The notes under the pieces were generated by a model. The model was not told the DNA's origin and did not search any database. It worked only from the letters and a program-made list of their open reading frames with translations. A program made the translations under genes and the position numbers. Shown here one piece after another: positions 54,024 through 63,121 of a stretch of 64,000 nt of DNA. This DNA is from Zestomonas insulae. GTDB taxonomy: Bacteria > Pseudomonadota > Gammaproteobacteria > Pseudomonadales > Pseudomonadaceae. Each line of letters opens with the position of its first letter. The first letter of the stretch is position 1. Location: contig NZ_JAFEUP010000001.1 in the NCBI RefSeq assembly GCF_016901015.1, positions 1,140,182-1,204,181 on the forward strand, given 5' to 3'.

Positions 54024-55100
54024 TCAGCACCCGTGGGTCGCGGCGCCGAGGCAGGTGTCCTGGCGGACCGCACCCTGCAGGGCCTGCACGAAGTCGAGGG
54101 TCACCGCACCGGAACCGTCGGCGTTGCGCGGCATGTTCATGAACGCGCCGGCCAGCGCGGTGATGAAGTTGCTGGCGTTCTGCGGATCGCGCCAGTTGAT
54201 GTTCTCGGTCTGCATGGCGATGAACACGCCCTTGGCGGTGTCGGTGAACTGCTGGGTGTTGGTGTCGAACTTGCCGACCGGCAGGGTCTTGTAGTTGGCC
54301 AGGTTGAAGCAGGTGTCCAGGCCGAGCATCTTGCAGTCCTGCGAGGTGATCAGCGGCAGCAGGATCGACACCAGCGACGAACCGATCCCGGAGTTTTCCG
54401 GAATGGTCAGCACCGTGCCGTCCTTCAGGCCGGCGTACAGCGCGCGCAGCGCATCCGGGTCGCCGGCGTTGCAGTTGGCCATGCTCGGCCCGCAGACCAG
54501 CTCGGCCTGCGCCTTGAACACCGCGTCGCCGGCCAGCGCGCCCAGCGCGTCGGCCAGGGTGCAGTTGATGTTGAAGAAGCAGCTGGACTGCGCCTCCTTG
54601 ATCTTGCCGGCCAGGTAGCTGCCCCTGCCGTAGATGTCGATCGCCAGGTTGCCGGTGAAGCTGTTGATGTCGCCGGACAGGAAGCCCTGCGCTTCGCCAA
54701 AGCCGATGCGCACACCGACCACCCGGTTGTTCTTGTAGGCCAGCTCCAGGTAGGGGTTGCGGATCAGGAACGGGTTGATGGTGTCGTTGGCGTTGACCGT
54801 GCCGAGGGCGAAGTTGTTGATCGAGATGTCCGCCGGCACCGACTCGCCGTTGCGCCCGTAGTTGCCCAGCTCGAGCTTGTTGATGTTCAGCTGGGTGTTG
54901 ACGTCGAGGCCGAAGTTGACCCGCGAGAAAGTGATGCCTTGGGCGTTGGTGTCGGTGGTCAGGTTGATGAAGGCCTGGCCGGTGATGTCCGACAGCTCCT
55001 GATCGGCGAGCGGTTCCATGCGCGCCTGCACGCTCACCGCCGCCAGGCTGGCGAGGGTAACGACGGCGCAACGGGCAAGGGCAAGAAACGACGGCGGCAT
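54024..55100 (-). CDS. Secreted protein with DQELSDITG motif (first gene of operon)
   Basis: A protein of 358 residues: signal peptide MPPSFLALARCAVVTLASLAAVSVQA, then RMEPLADQELSDITGQAFINL. All eight mature cysteines are in four pairs (CFFNINC, CGPSMANC, CKMLGLDTC and CLGAATHGC at the C-terminus). The middle is helical with a hydrophobic stretch, unlike the beta-rich partners. It is the promoter-proximal gene, reading away from mksF. Its function is unknown. Confidence 0.75.
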   Translation of the reverse strand: MPPSFLALARCAVVTLASLAAVSVQARMEPLADQELSDITGQAFINLTTDTNAQGITFSRVNFGLDVNTQLNINKLELGNYGRNGESVPADISINNFALGTVNANDTINPFLIRNPYLELAYKNNRVVGVRIGFGEAQGFLSGDINSFTGNLAIDIYGRGSYLAGKIKEAQSSCFFNINCTLADALGALAGDAVFKAQAELVCGPSMANCNAGDPDALRALYAGLKDGTVLTIPENSGIGSSLVSILLPLITSQDCKMLGLDTCFNLANYKTLPVGKFDTNTQQFTDTAKGVFIAMQTENINWRDPQNASNFITALAGAFMNMPRNADGSGAVTLDFVQALQGAVRQDTCLGAATHGC

Positions 55101-55372
55101 ACGGCACCTGCTTATTCTTATGCTGGCCGAGCGCTGGGGACTCGGTTCCGTAGTGCCACTATGCGTCAGGCGTGGCAATTGCCGGCCCGACCCATAGTCG
55201 AGAATCGCGGGTGAAACGCCATCGGTCGGCCGCCGCACTGTTACCCAACGCCACAGCGGCGTAACACTGCACGAGCGGTCCAACCTCTGATCGACTGGGG
55301 CTCAATCCGCCGCCGTGCGATGCAGTACAATCCGGCCTTTCCTTTTTCCACAGGCCAGCCAGCAGCCCTTCG

Positions 55373-56626
55373 ATGATCGATCCCAAACGCGTCTTGCGCG
55401 CCCTCGCCGAACACTGGACGTTGCTCGAGCCGCTGTGCGAACGCTTCGATCAGGGCACCTTGAGCCTGGTCGAACTGCGCAGCCAACTCCTCGCGCAACT
55501 GCCCGATGGCTCCCCCGCCGACCTCACCGCCCTGCTCGACCAGTGGATTCGCCTGGACATCCTGGTGCCCGTGGCCAAGAGCCCCAACCGCTTCGAGCTG
55601 AACGCACAGATCCACGACTTCCTCGCCTACCTGCGCCGTGAGCACCGCCTCGGCCTGTGCCTGGAGATCGAGGCCTACCTGCGCCATCTGGAACGCCTGG
55701 CCGGCTACATCCAGGACGCCTTCGAGATCCGCGACGGCAACGACCTGGCGCGCCAGCTGCGGCTGCTCGACATGCGCGTGCGCGACGTGCTGAAGAAGCT
55801 CAGCAACGACGAGCAGGCGCTGGTCGCAGTGGCCGAACGGGCCAAGACCAGCGACCGGCAGATTCCGCTGCGCCAGCGCTACGCCGAAGTGCTGGCGACC
55901 TGGGACGAGTACGTCGAGCCGATGATCCAGCTGGTCGCCGCCGATGGCGCCTTCGAGCAGGGCGTGCGCCGTGTCGAGCAGGTGCTGCTGAAACTGCTCG
56001 GCGACCAGCAGCGCCTCGGCCAACTGGTCGACGACGACCTGTTGCTGCGCACCCACGCGCGCATCCTCGAGATGCAGACCACCGCCCAGCTGACCCTGCG
56101 CCGTGCCCGCGAACTGCTGCTGCCGCTGCGCGAGGAAGCGCGCCGGCACAACGCGGTGACCCGTGGTGCGGCGCTGGCCCTGGCGGCGATCCGCCGCAAG
56201 GGCCTGGACGCCGTGCCGCAGGCCGCCCTGCCGCTGTTCACCCGGCCGCAGAGCAACTTCCTCGGCACCGCCAGCCAGGTGGAAAGCTACGTGTATGCCC
56301 TCGCCCGTTTCGAGCCGAAGCCGGCGCACTTCCCCAAGGCCAGCGCCACGCGTCGCGGCGATGCGCCGCGCGCACCGCAGACCGCGCGGGAAATGCTCGA
56401 CCGCTGCCAGCAGGCGCTGCCGCTGCCGGACCTGATGCTCTGGCTGCTCGAGCAGGAGCCGGAAGGCGCCACCGACGAGCTGCTCTACTGGTTTTCGCGC
56501 CTGTCGCGTGACACGCGTTTCCAGCGTGAGCGCCTCGAGCGCCGCGACTACCTGACCCGCGAGCATCAGGTCAGCCTGAGCTCCTATGCGCTGATCGCGC
56601 CCCAGTCCGAGACGTCCAACGCATGA
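55373..56626 (+). CDS. mksF: Condensin subunit MksF (kleisin)
   Basis: A protein of 417 residues that is nearly all helical and acidic at the ends, with the start MIDPKRVLRALAEHWTLLEPLCERFDQGTLSLVEL, a winged-helix-like N-terminus. It should bridge the two heads of the SMC-like MksB. It is followed by mksE with a four-base overlap (ATGA). In P. aeruginosa these genes are required, with SMC, for proper chromosome folding. A TACAAT box lies at 55326-55331 but without a good -35. Confidence 0.88.
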   Translation: MIDPKRVLRALAEHWTLLEPLCERFDQGTLSLVELRSQLLAQLPDGSPADLTALLDQWIRLDILVPVAKSPNRFELNAQIHDFLAYLRREHRLGLCLEIEAYLRHLERLAGYIQDAFEIRDGNDLARQLRLLDMRVRDVLKKLSNDEQALVAVAERAKTSDRQIPLRQRYAEVLATWDEYVEPMIQLVAADGAFEQGVRRVEQVLLKLLGDQQRLGQLVDDDLLLRTHARILEMQTTAQLTLRRARELLLPLREEARRHNAVTRGAALALAAIRRKGLDAVPQAALPLFTRPQSNFLGTASQVESYVYALARFEPKPAHFPKASATRRGDAPRAPQTAREMLDRCQQALPLPDLMLWLLEQEPEGATDELLYWFSRLSRDTRFQRERLERRDYLTREHQVSLSSYALIAPQSETSNA

Positions 56627-57312
56627 ACATCGACCTCAAAGAACTCTCCCAGCTGGCGCCGATCTTCCGCGAGCTGTTCAAGGGCTACCACGTCAGCCAG
56701 CGCGACGCCGAGCTCTACGCCCAGCTGTCCAGCCAGCAGGACGCCTACCGCGCACTGTTCCGCGCACTCGGTTTCGAGCTGGTGTGCGACAGCCGCGGCT
56801 TCTACTACTTCGTCCCCGAGCAGATGGGTGCGCAGGTCAACAAGACCGCCCAGCGCCTGGCGCTGTTCACCTTCATCCTGGTCGAGCACCTCGCCGACCA
56901 GGGCCGCGATCCGCTGGCCGTACTCGACGGCGGCAGCCTCGGTCGCGACGAGCTGCCGCCGCTGCTGGAGAAGTACCGCGACCTGTTCCTGCAGGCCGAG
57001 GTGACCACCCAGGAGGAGCTGGAAGAGAAGGTCATGCGCCGCCTCACTCAGCTCGGCTTCGCCAGCGAGGACAACGGCATCTACCGCTTCCTGCCGCCGA
57101 TGCACCGCTTCCTCGACGTGTGTCTGAGCGTGCAGCAGGACCGCGACCTCGCCGCCACCCTGCACAGCGACCTACCGCTGCCAACCCCGGAGCTGGCGGT
57201 CGACGAGGTGGAGGACGACATCGTGCTCATCGATGCCGCGCCTGACGTCGAAGAGGATGCACTGGCGCGCGCCATCGCCGAAGAACAAGCCCTGCTGGAG
57301 GCAGACGCATGA
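56623..57312 (+). CDS. mksE: Condensin subunit MksE
   Basis: A protein of 229 residues, starting MNIDLKELSQLAPIFRELFKGYHVSQRDAELY, then the text FYYFVPEQMGAQVNKTAQRLALFTFILVEHLADQG. These are the paired winged-helix domains of MukE-like proteins, which bind the kleisin. An acidic tail ends in ALARAIAEEQALLEADA. It overlaps both neighbours by four bases, so translation of the three genes is coupled. Confidence 0.9.
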   Translation: MNIDLKELSQLAPIFRELFKGYHVSQRDAELYAQLSSQQDAYRALFRALGFELVCDSRGFYYFVPEQMGAQVNKTAQRLALFTFILVEHLADQGRDPLAVLDGGSLGRDELPPLLEKYRDLFLQAEVTTQEELEEKVMRRLTQLGFASEDNGIYRFLPPMHRFLDVCLSVQQDRDLAATLHSDLPLPTPELAVDEVEDDIVLIDAAPDVEEDALARAIAEEQALLEADA

Positions 57313-60143
57313 CCCAGGAACGCTACGGCATCCGCCGCTTCGCGCTGCTCAATACCGCCGGTTACAGCCTGGGCATCTTCCCCCTGGAGCAACCGCTGTC
57401 GATCTACGGCGCCAACAACCTCGGCAAGTCGGCGTCGATCAACGCCCTGCAGTTCCCGATCCTCGCGCGCATGTCGGACATGAGCTTCGGCAAGTACAGC
57501 CTCGAGCAGTCGCGCAAGTTCTACTTCGCCAGCGACACCAGCTACATCCTCGTCGAAGTCGCCCTGCCCCACGGCCCGCACGTGATCGGCGTCGGCGGCC
57601 GCGGTCCGGGCGGCGGCTTCGGCCACCAGTTCTTCGCCTACGCCGGCGAACTGGACCTCGCCCACTACCAGAAGAACGGCACCTGCCTGCGCCTGCGCGA
57701 GCTGTTCAACAACCTTGAGCGCGAGAGCATCAAGGCCTACGAGCTGAAGCCCGAGGAGCTGCGCCGTCTGCTGGTCGGCGGACACACCTCGATCCCGCTC
57801 GACCTGACCCTGATCCCGCTGCGCTCGACCAGCGAGCAGAGCCTGAAGACCTTCCGCGCGCTGTTTATCAACCTTCTCCATATGAGAGAAATTACTGCCG
57901 CGAAACTGAAGCAGCTGTTCCTCGACGCCTTCGAGCACAGCCTGCGCTCCGGCAGCGTCGACTACATCGCCGCCACCGAAGAAGCCTTCCGCGATGTGCG
58001 GCGCATGGAGCAGGACTACCAGGCGCTGGTCGCCGCCGCCCCGCTGGTCGAGGCGCTGGCCGCCGGCGTGGCCCAGCGCGAGCTGCTGCGCGGCAAGCTG
58101 CATCGCCTCTCACCGCTGCTCGACTCGCTGCTCGGCACCTGGCAGGACTACGCCGGCGCGCGCCGCGAGGAGCTGGTGATCCAGGCCGAGCACTACCGCC
58201 GCGAGCAGGACGGCCTGCAGCACGAGCAGCGCGGCGGCACCGCCGAACTGATGCGCCTGGAGCGCGAAATCAGCGAGGTGCAGCGCTGGCTCGGCGAGCT
58301 GGCGGTACTGAAGAACCGCTTTGCCCTGGTTGATGACGCCAAGGTCCTCGAAGAGCAGCTGCTCGCCGCCAAGGACGCCCACGACGAGCTGGCCGGCGCG
58401 CTGGCGCAGTCGCGGCAGTTCTCCGCCGAAGACCTCGGCGAGCGTCTCAGCGACCTGGAGAAGCGCCTCAAGTCGGTGAAGCTGCAGCTCGACCATGCCG
58501 ACAACAACAGCTATTCGCGACTGCGCGAGGAGTTCTCCCAGGCCGACGTCGACCGCCTGATGCGCCTGTTCAACGGCGCGCTGTTCAGCCTGCCGCTGGG
58601 CGAGAAAGGCATCCAGCTGGATGACGGCGACGCCTGGGTCAAGGCCATCGAAACCGTGCTCGATCAGTTCAAGGGTCATCAGTTCGAAGTGCCGGGGCTG
58701 TCCATCGACCTCTCGCACATCGAGCCGCCGGCCCTGCAGGCACTCGCCGACCGCGCCGCGCTGCGCGATCAGAAGGATCGCCTGGAGCGCGAGCTGAAGC
58801 AGCTGAAAACCCAGCAGGCGGTCGCCGCCGACCGCGCGGCGAGCAAGGCGCAGGCCGAGCAGCTGTACCAGGCGGTGCTCGACGCACAGAAGGCCCTGGA
58901 GGACTTCCGCCGCAGCCAGACCCTGGCCGCCGAGGAAGGTACCAAGCTCGAGGCGCTGGCCCAGCACGAGGCCGCCCAGGACGAGCTGAAGCGCGCCTCG
59001 GACGCCTTCACCGAGCGCGTCCAGCAGCTGTCCGCCAAGCTGCAGCTGGTCGGCCGGCAACTGGCCGACCTGGAAGCCAAGGAGCGCACCCTGGAAGACG
59101 CGCTGCGCCGTCGCCAGCTGCTGCCCGCCGACCTGCCGTTCGGCACGCCGTTCATGGACCCGGTCGACGACTCGCTGGACAACCTGCTGCCGCTGCTCAA
59201 CGACTACCAGGACAGCTGGCAGGCGCTGCAGCGCATCGACGGGCAGATCGACGCGCTGTACGCGCAAATCCGCCTCAAGGGCGTGGCCAAGTTCGACAGC
59301 GAGGATGACGCCGAGCGCCGCCTGCAGCTGCTGATCAACGCCTACGCGCACCGCCAGGACGAGGCGCTGACCCTGGCCAAGGCGCGCCGTGCGGCGGTCA
59401 CCGACATCGCCCGCACGCTGCGCAATATCCGCAGCGACTACGACAACCTGGAACACCAGCTAGCGCTGTTCAACCGCGAGATCAACCGTCGCCAGGTCTC
59501 CAACCTGGAGAGCTTCCGCATCGTCCTCGCGCCGAACCGCGAAGCGCTCAAGCACATCGACCAGATCATCCACAGCGCTGGCCAGTACGAGGAAGGCGAA
59601 ACCCTGTCGGTGTTCGACCTCAGCCAGTCGGCCGATCAGGACGCCAAGAACGAAGAGGCCAAGGACTACCTGTCGCGCCTGGTCGCCGCCAACGGCAACC
59701 AGCTCGGCCTCAAGGACCTGTTCGAGCTGGCCTTCGAGATCACCAAGGTCGGTGGCCAGCCGGTGATCCACACCGACATCGACGGCGCCGCCTCCAACGG
59801 CACGACGATGACCATCAAGGCACTGACCAACATGTACCTGCTGCTGCACCTGATGGATCGCGAGCAGGCCGGCAAGATCCGCCTGCCCTACTACCTCGAC
59901 GAGGCGGCGGACATCGACGAGCGCAACCAGCAGGCGCTGATCGAGACCAGCGCGCAGCTCGGCTTCACGCCGATCCTTGCCTCGGTCAAACCGCAGGTCT
60001 CGGCGCACGTCGCCATCGACCTGGAGGGTGGCAGCGGGCCCAGCGGCATCTACATCGACGAGGCGGACTGGAAGTTCATCAAGCGCCGCGAGGTGGCGAG
60101 CACCACGCCGGCCGCGGCCGCGCTGGAAAGCGCCGACGCCTGA
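57309..60143 (+). CDS. mksB: Condensin ATPase MksB
   Basis: A protein of 944 residues with a Walker A motif GANNLGKS (residues 34-41), long coiled coils (about 240-450 and 470-720, with Glu/Lys/Gln/Arg heptads), a short hinge between them, and a C-terminal head with LPYYLDEAADIDERNQQ (Walker B and following D-loop, about 860-875). It is shorter than MukB, as usual for MksB. It loads on DNA with MksE and MksF. There is no mksG nuclease gene after it; the next gene is convergent. Confidence 0.93.
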   Translation: MTQERYGIRRFALLNTAGYSLGIFPLEQPLSIYGANNLGKSASINALQFPILARMSDMSFGKYSLEQSRKFYFASDTSYILVEVALPHGPHVIGVGGRGPGGGFGHQFFAYAGELDLAHYQKNGTCLRLRELFNNLERESIKAYELKPEELRRLLVGGHTSIPLDLTLIPLRSTSEQSLKTFRALFINLLHMREITAAKLKQLFLDAFEHSLRSGSVDYIAATEEAFRDVRRMEQDYQALVAAAPLVEALAAGVAQRELLRGKLHRLSPLLDSLLGTWQDYAGARREELVIQAEHYRREQDGLQHEQRGGTAELMRLEREISEVQRWLGELAVLKNRFALVDDAKVLEEQLLAAKDAHDELAGALAQSRQFSAEDLGERLSDLEKRLKSVKLQLDHADNNSYSRLREEFSQADVDRLMRLFNGALFSLPLGEKGIQLDDGDAWVKAIETVLDQFKGHQFEVPGLSIDLSHIEPPALQALADRAALRDQKDRLERELKQLKTQQAVAADRAASKAQAEQLYQAVLDAQKALEDFRRSQTLAAEEGTKLEALAQHEAAQDELKRASDAFTERVQQLSAKLQLVGRQLADLEAKERTLEDALRRRQLLPADLPFGTPFMDPVDDSLDNLLPLLNDYQDSWQALQRIDGQIDALYAQIRLKGVAKFDSEDDAERRLQLLINAYAHRQDEALTLAKARRAAVTDIARTLRNIRSDYDNLEHQLALFNREINRRQVSNLESFRIVLAPNREALKHIDQIIHSAGQYEEGETLSVFDLSQSADQDAKNEEAKDYLSRLVAANGNQLGLKDLFELAFEITKVGGQPVIHTDIDGAASNGTTMTIKALTNMYLLLHLMDREQAGKIRLPYYLDEAADIDERNQQALIETSAQLGFTPILASVKPQVSAHVAIDLEGGSGPSGIYIDEADWKFIKRREVASTTPAAAALESADA

Positions 60144-60160
60144 CGCCGACGGAAGCCAGA

Positions 60161-60196
60161 AACGACAAGGGCCGCTACTGCGGCCCTTGTCGTTTT
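60161..60196. terminator. Bidirectional terminator after mksB
   Basis: A 15-bp perfect stem AACGACAAGGGCCGC / GCGGCCCTTGTCGTT around TACT, ending TT. It lies between convergent mksB and the MCE protein gene. Confidence 0.92.
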
Positions 60197-60204
60197 CGGT
60201 TATC

Positions 60205-62514
60205 TCACTGGGCGAGCTGGAGCTTCGGCGCCCAGGTCAGCCACTCTTCGTTGGCTTCCTCGAACAGTACGAAGGTCTGCCCGGGCTTGGCCGCCGGCCC
60301 GGGGTTGTCCGGCGTGGCGAATGCGACGCCACCGGCAAGCAGCGACTCCAGCGACTCGGTGCGCAGCTTCACGCCCTTGAACAGCCCAGCATTCACATCG
60401 ATGCCGCTGGCGTTCCAGAAGCGCGTGCCGCTGCGCACCAACGGCGCGTAACGCGGCTCGATCAGCACGCGGATCAACACCTGGTCGGCCTGCTTGCCGA
60501 GCTCGACGCCAGTGACCTTGCCAACGGTGATCTCGCGGAAACTCACCGGCACGCCGATCTTCACCGAGCCCAGGCGCGACGCGCTGAGCACCAGGCTGAG
60601 GCCAGCTTCGCGCACGCTGGTCGTCGGCGCATCGCTGAGTGCGGTAAAGCGCGTCTGCACCGCGCCCTTGCCGCTGTCCGGCTGCACCTGCAGGTACTGA
60701 CCGCTGACCAGGGTTTCCAAGTTCGCCGTGCGGATCAGGCCGAGCTCCGGTTTTACCACCCAGAACTGCGTGCCGGCCCGCGCGATGCGGTTGGCGGCCT
60801 TGGTGATGCGCGCCGAAAGCATGACCGCTTGCAGGTCATCGCTGAACTCGACCGACTCGACCTTGCCGACCTCCAGCCCCTTGTAGCGAATCGGCGTGCC
60901 CGGATTCAGGCCGTCACCGCTGTCGACGCGAATCTGGATTTCCTGGCCGGTCTGGATCGCGGCTTCGCGATCGTCATACAACGGAAAGCGCTGAATGCGG
61001 CCCTTCACCGGCGCCTTGAGATCCGGCGTTTCGAACGCCACGCCGCCCGCCAGCAGGGTCTGCAGCGACTCGCTCTTGACCTGGATGCCGCTGGAAATGC
61101 CACCGGTAAGGGTCACCCCGCTGACGTTCCAGAAGCGCGTCGAGCTGTTGACCAGGTTGGCGTACTCCGGCTCGATGTGCACGCCGAGCACCACCTGACG
61201 CCGGTCGCGCGACAGCTGGTAGCTCTGCACGCTGCCGACTTGCACCTGGCGGTAGAGAATCGGGCTGCCGACCTGCAGGGAGCTGAGCGAATCGCTGAAC
61301 AACACCAGGTGCAGGCCGGGCGAGTCGAGGTTCAGCGGTGGGACCTTGGCCAGGGCAACGAATTCGCGACGCGGCTCCTTGCCCTTGGTGCCCGGACGCA
61401 CGGCGATGTAGTTGCCCTTGAGCAGCGCCTCGACGCCGGTGACCCCGGCCAGGGAAATCGACGGTTTAACCACCCAGAACTCGGTATCTTCGGTGAGGTA
61501 GTCCTCACCCTGCGGGTCGATGGTCAGCTCGCCGTTGGCGGTATTGGCGTCGTTTTCATCCAGGCGCAGGGTCTTCAGCGTGCCGATCTGCACGCCGTTG
61601 AACAGCACCGGCGTGCGCCCGGCCTGCAGCCCGGAGAAGTCGCTGAACTTGACCTTGATCTTGATTCCCGCCTGGGCCGCCTCGAAGTCCTCGTAGAGGC
61701 GGAACGGCAGCGCCGGATCGGTCGGCGGGCTGTCGGCGCGGTTCTCTGCGGTGGCGAAAGCGATGCCGCCGGCGACGATGGTTGCCAGCGACTCGGTGCG
61801 AATCTTCAGGCCGCTGAGGTCGGCGTTCACCGAGATGCCGCTGGCGTTCCAGAAGCGCGTATGTTTGCGCACCAGGCTGGAGTAGGCCGGCTCGATGAAG
61901 ATCTTGATCTCGACGGTCTTCTGATCCGACGCCAGGCTGTAGGTCTTCACCCGGCCAACCTGAATCTGCTTGTAGAACACCGGGCTGCCGCGATTCAGCG
62001 AACCCAGGCGCTCGGCCTTGAGGATCAGGTGCAGGCCGGGGGTGTCATCGGGCAACGGTGGCGGCTCGTTCAGTGCGGTGAACTTGCGCGTCGGCTCCCC
62101 ATTGCCCGGACTGACGGCCACATAGTTACCGGACACCAGGGTCTCCAGGCCGGTGATCCCCGCCAGGGTGACGCTCGGCTTGACCAGCCAGAAGCGGGTG
62201 TTGGACAGCAGGTGTGGCTCGGTTTCCTTCTTCATTTCGATGGTCGCCACTACGCCACGCGTGCCACCGGTGCTGTCGAGCGCCAGGCTCTTGATCTTGC
62301 CGATCGGCATACCCTTGTACATCACCTCCGTCTTGCCGGCCTGCAGGCCATCCCCCGATTCGAAGAACACCTCGATATCGATGCCGGCTTGCGAGTAGGC
62401 CCGCCAGCCGAGCCAGCCGCCAATCAGCAAGGCGATCAGCGGCAGTATCCAGATGGCGGACCAGTTGGAAGCAGGTCGCGTTTTGGCCTTTGGCAGGTCA
62501 CTCATAGTGGTCAT
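60205..62514 (-). CDS. MCE-domain intermembrane transport protein (LetB/PqiB-like), six MCE domains
   Basis: A protein of 769 residues with an N-terminal membrane helix (SAIWILPLIALLIGGWLGWRA, about 19-39) and six MCE repeats. Each repeat holds a phrase such as GLQAGKTEVMYKGMPIGKIK, at roughly 46, 160, 280, 395, 515 and 630. E. coli PqiB has three and LetB seven. Such proteins form tubes across the periplasm that carry lipids between the membranes. The start may be at 62514 or 62505. It overlaps the second PqiA gene, and so is part of the pqiA-pqiB-type operon beside the rRNA genes. Confidence 0.9.
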   Translation of the reverse strand: MTTMSDLPKAKTRPASNWSAIWILPLIALLIGGWLGWRAYSQAGIDIEVFFESGDGLQAGKTEVMYKGMPIGKIKSLALDSTGGTRGVVATIEMKKETEPHLLSNTRFWLVKPSVTLAGITGLETLVSGNYVAVSPGNGEPTRKFTALNEPPPLPDDTPGLHLILKAERLGSLNRGSPVFYKQIQVGRVKTYSLASDQKTVEIKIFIEPAYSSLVRKHTRFWNASGISVNADLSGLKIRTESLATIVAGGIAFATAENRADSPPTDPALPFRLYEDFEAAQAGIKIKVKFSDFSGLQAGRTPVLFNGVQIGTLKTLRLDENDANTANGELTIDPQGEDYLTEDTEFWVVKPSISLAGVTGVEALLKGNYIAVRPGTKGKEPRREFVALAKVPPLNLDSPGLHLVLFSDSLSSLQVGSPILYRQVQVGSVQSYQLSRDRRQVVLGVHIEPEYANLVNSSTRFWNVSGVTLTGGISSGIQVKSESLQTLLAGGVAFETPDLKAPVKGRIQRFPLYDDREAAIQTGQEIQIRVDSGDGLNPGTPIRYKGLEVGKVESVEFSDDLQAVMLSARITKAANRIARAGTQFWVVKPELGLIRTANLETLVSGQYLQVQPDSGKGAVQTRFTALSDAPTTSVREAGLSLVLSASRLGSVKIGVPVSFREITVGKVTGVELGKQADQVLIRVLIEPRYAPLVRSGTRFWNASGIDVNAGLFKGVKLRTESLESLLAGGVAFATPDNPGPAAKPGQTFVLFEEANEEWLTWAPKLQLAQ

Positions 62515-63121
62515 CCGATTCCGTATTGTCCCAAATCAGCCGCGGGTCGAAGGTGATGGCGGCAAGCATCGTCAGCACCACCACACTCCCAAAGGCGACC
62601 GCCCCCATATTTGCCTCGATGGTTGCCAGGTTGCCGAATTTCACCAGCGCGACGAGGATCGCGATAACGAAGATATCCAGCATGGACCAGCGTCCAATCC
62701 ATTCAATGAAGCGATACATCAAAATGCGTTGGCGCGCCGACATCGGCTGATGGCGCTGCACCGAATACAGCAGCAGGGTAATGCCGACCAGCTTGAACGT
62801 CGGCACCAGAATGCTCGCGATGAAGACCACTGCAGCAACCGGGAACATGCCGTAGTGGATCAGCTCGACCACCCCCTCCATGATCGTCGACGGCGCGCCC
62901 TTGCCGAGGCTGTTGACCGTCATGATCGGCAGCAGGTTGGCTGGGATATACAGAATCGCCGCGGTGATCAGCAGCGCCCAGGTGCGCACCAGGCTGTTCG
63001 GCCGCCGTCCGTGCACGACGGCCCCACAACGGGTGCACGTCTGATGCGACTCATCGGGCTCTTCGCGATTAAGCTCGTGGCATTCGTGACACACCAGGAT
63101 TCCAGCATCAATCGCGCGCAA
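62498..63121 (-). CDS. PqiA-domain membrane protein, second half
   Basis: About 207 residues starting with a TTG (63121) that has GGGAGA five bases upstream: MRAIDAGILVCHECHELN. Two zinc pairs (CHEC, CTRC) are followed by four membrane helices (LLITAAILYIPANLLPIMTVNSLGKG is the PqiA signature). PqiA of E. coli has two such domains in one chain; here the second lies in its own gene, overlapping the first by 14 bases. It should partner the MCE protein. Confidence 0.85.
   Translation of the reverse strand: MRAIDAGILVCHECHELNREEPDESHQTCTRCGAVVHGRRPNSLVRTWALLITAAILYIPANLLPIMTVNSLGKGAPSTIMEGVVELIHYGMFPVAAVVFIASILVPTFKLVGITLLLYSVQRHQPMSARQRILMYRFIEWIGRWSMLDIFVIAILVALVKFGNLATIEANMGAVAFGSVVVLTMLAAITFDPRLIWDNTESDDHYE

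Noticed and set aside
52843..55107. Single 754-residue reading frame across two secreted-protein genes
   Set aside because: The first 360 codons are a shadow of the neighbouring gene in another frame; the true gene begins with its signal peptide at 54021.
55172..55181. GGCAATTGCC palindrome between the secreted-protein operon and mksF, first read as a sigma-54 site
   Set aside because: It lacks the GG-N10-GC spacing of sigma-54 promoters. A 10-base palindrome alone is weak evidence.
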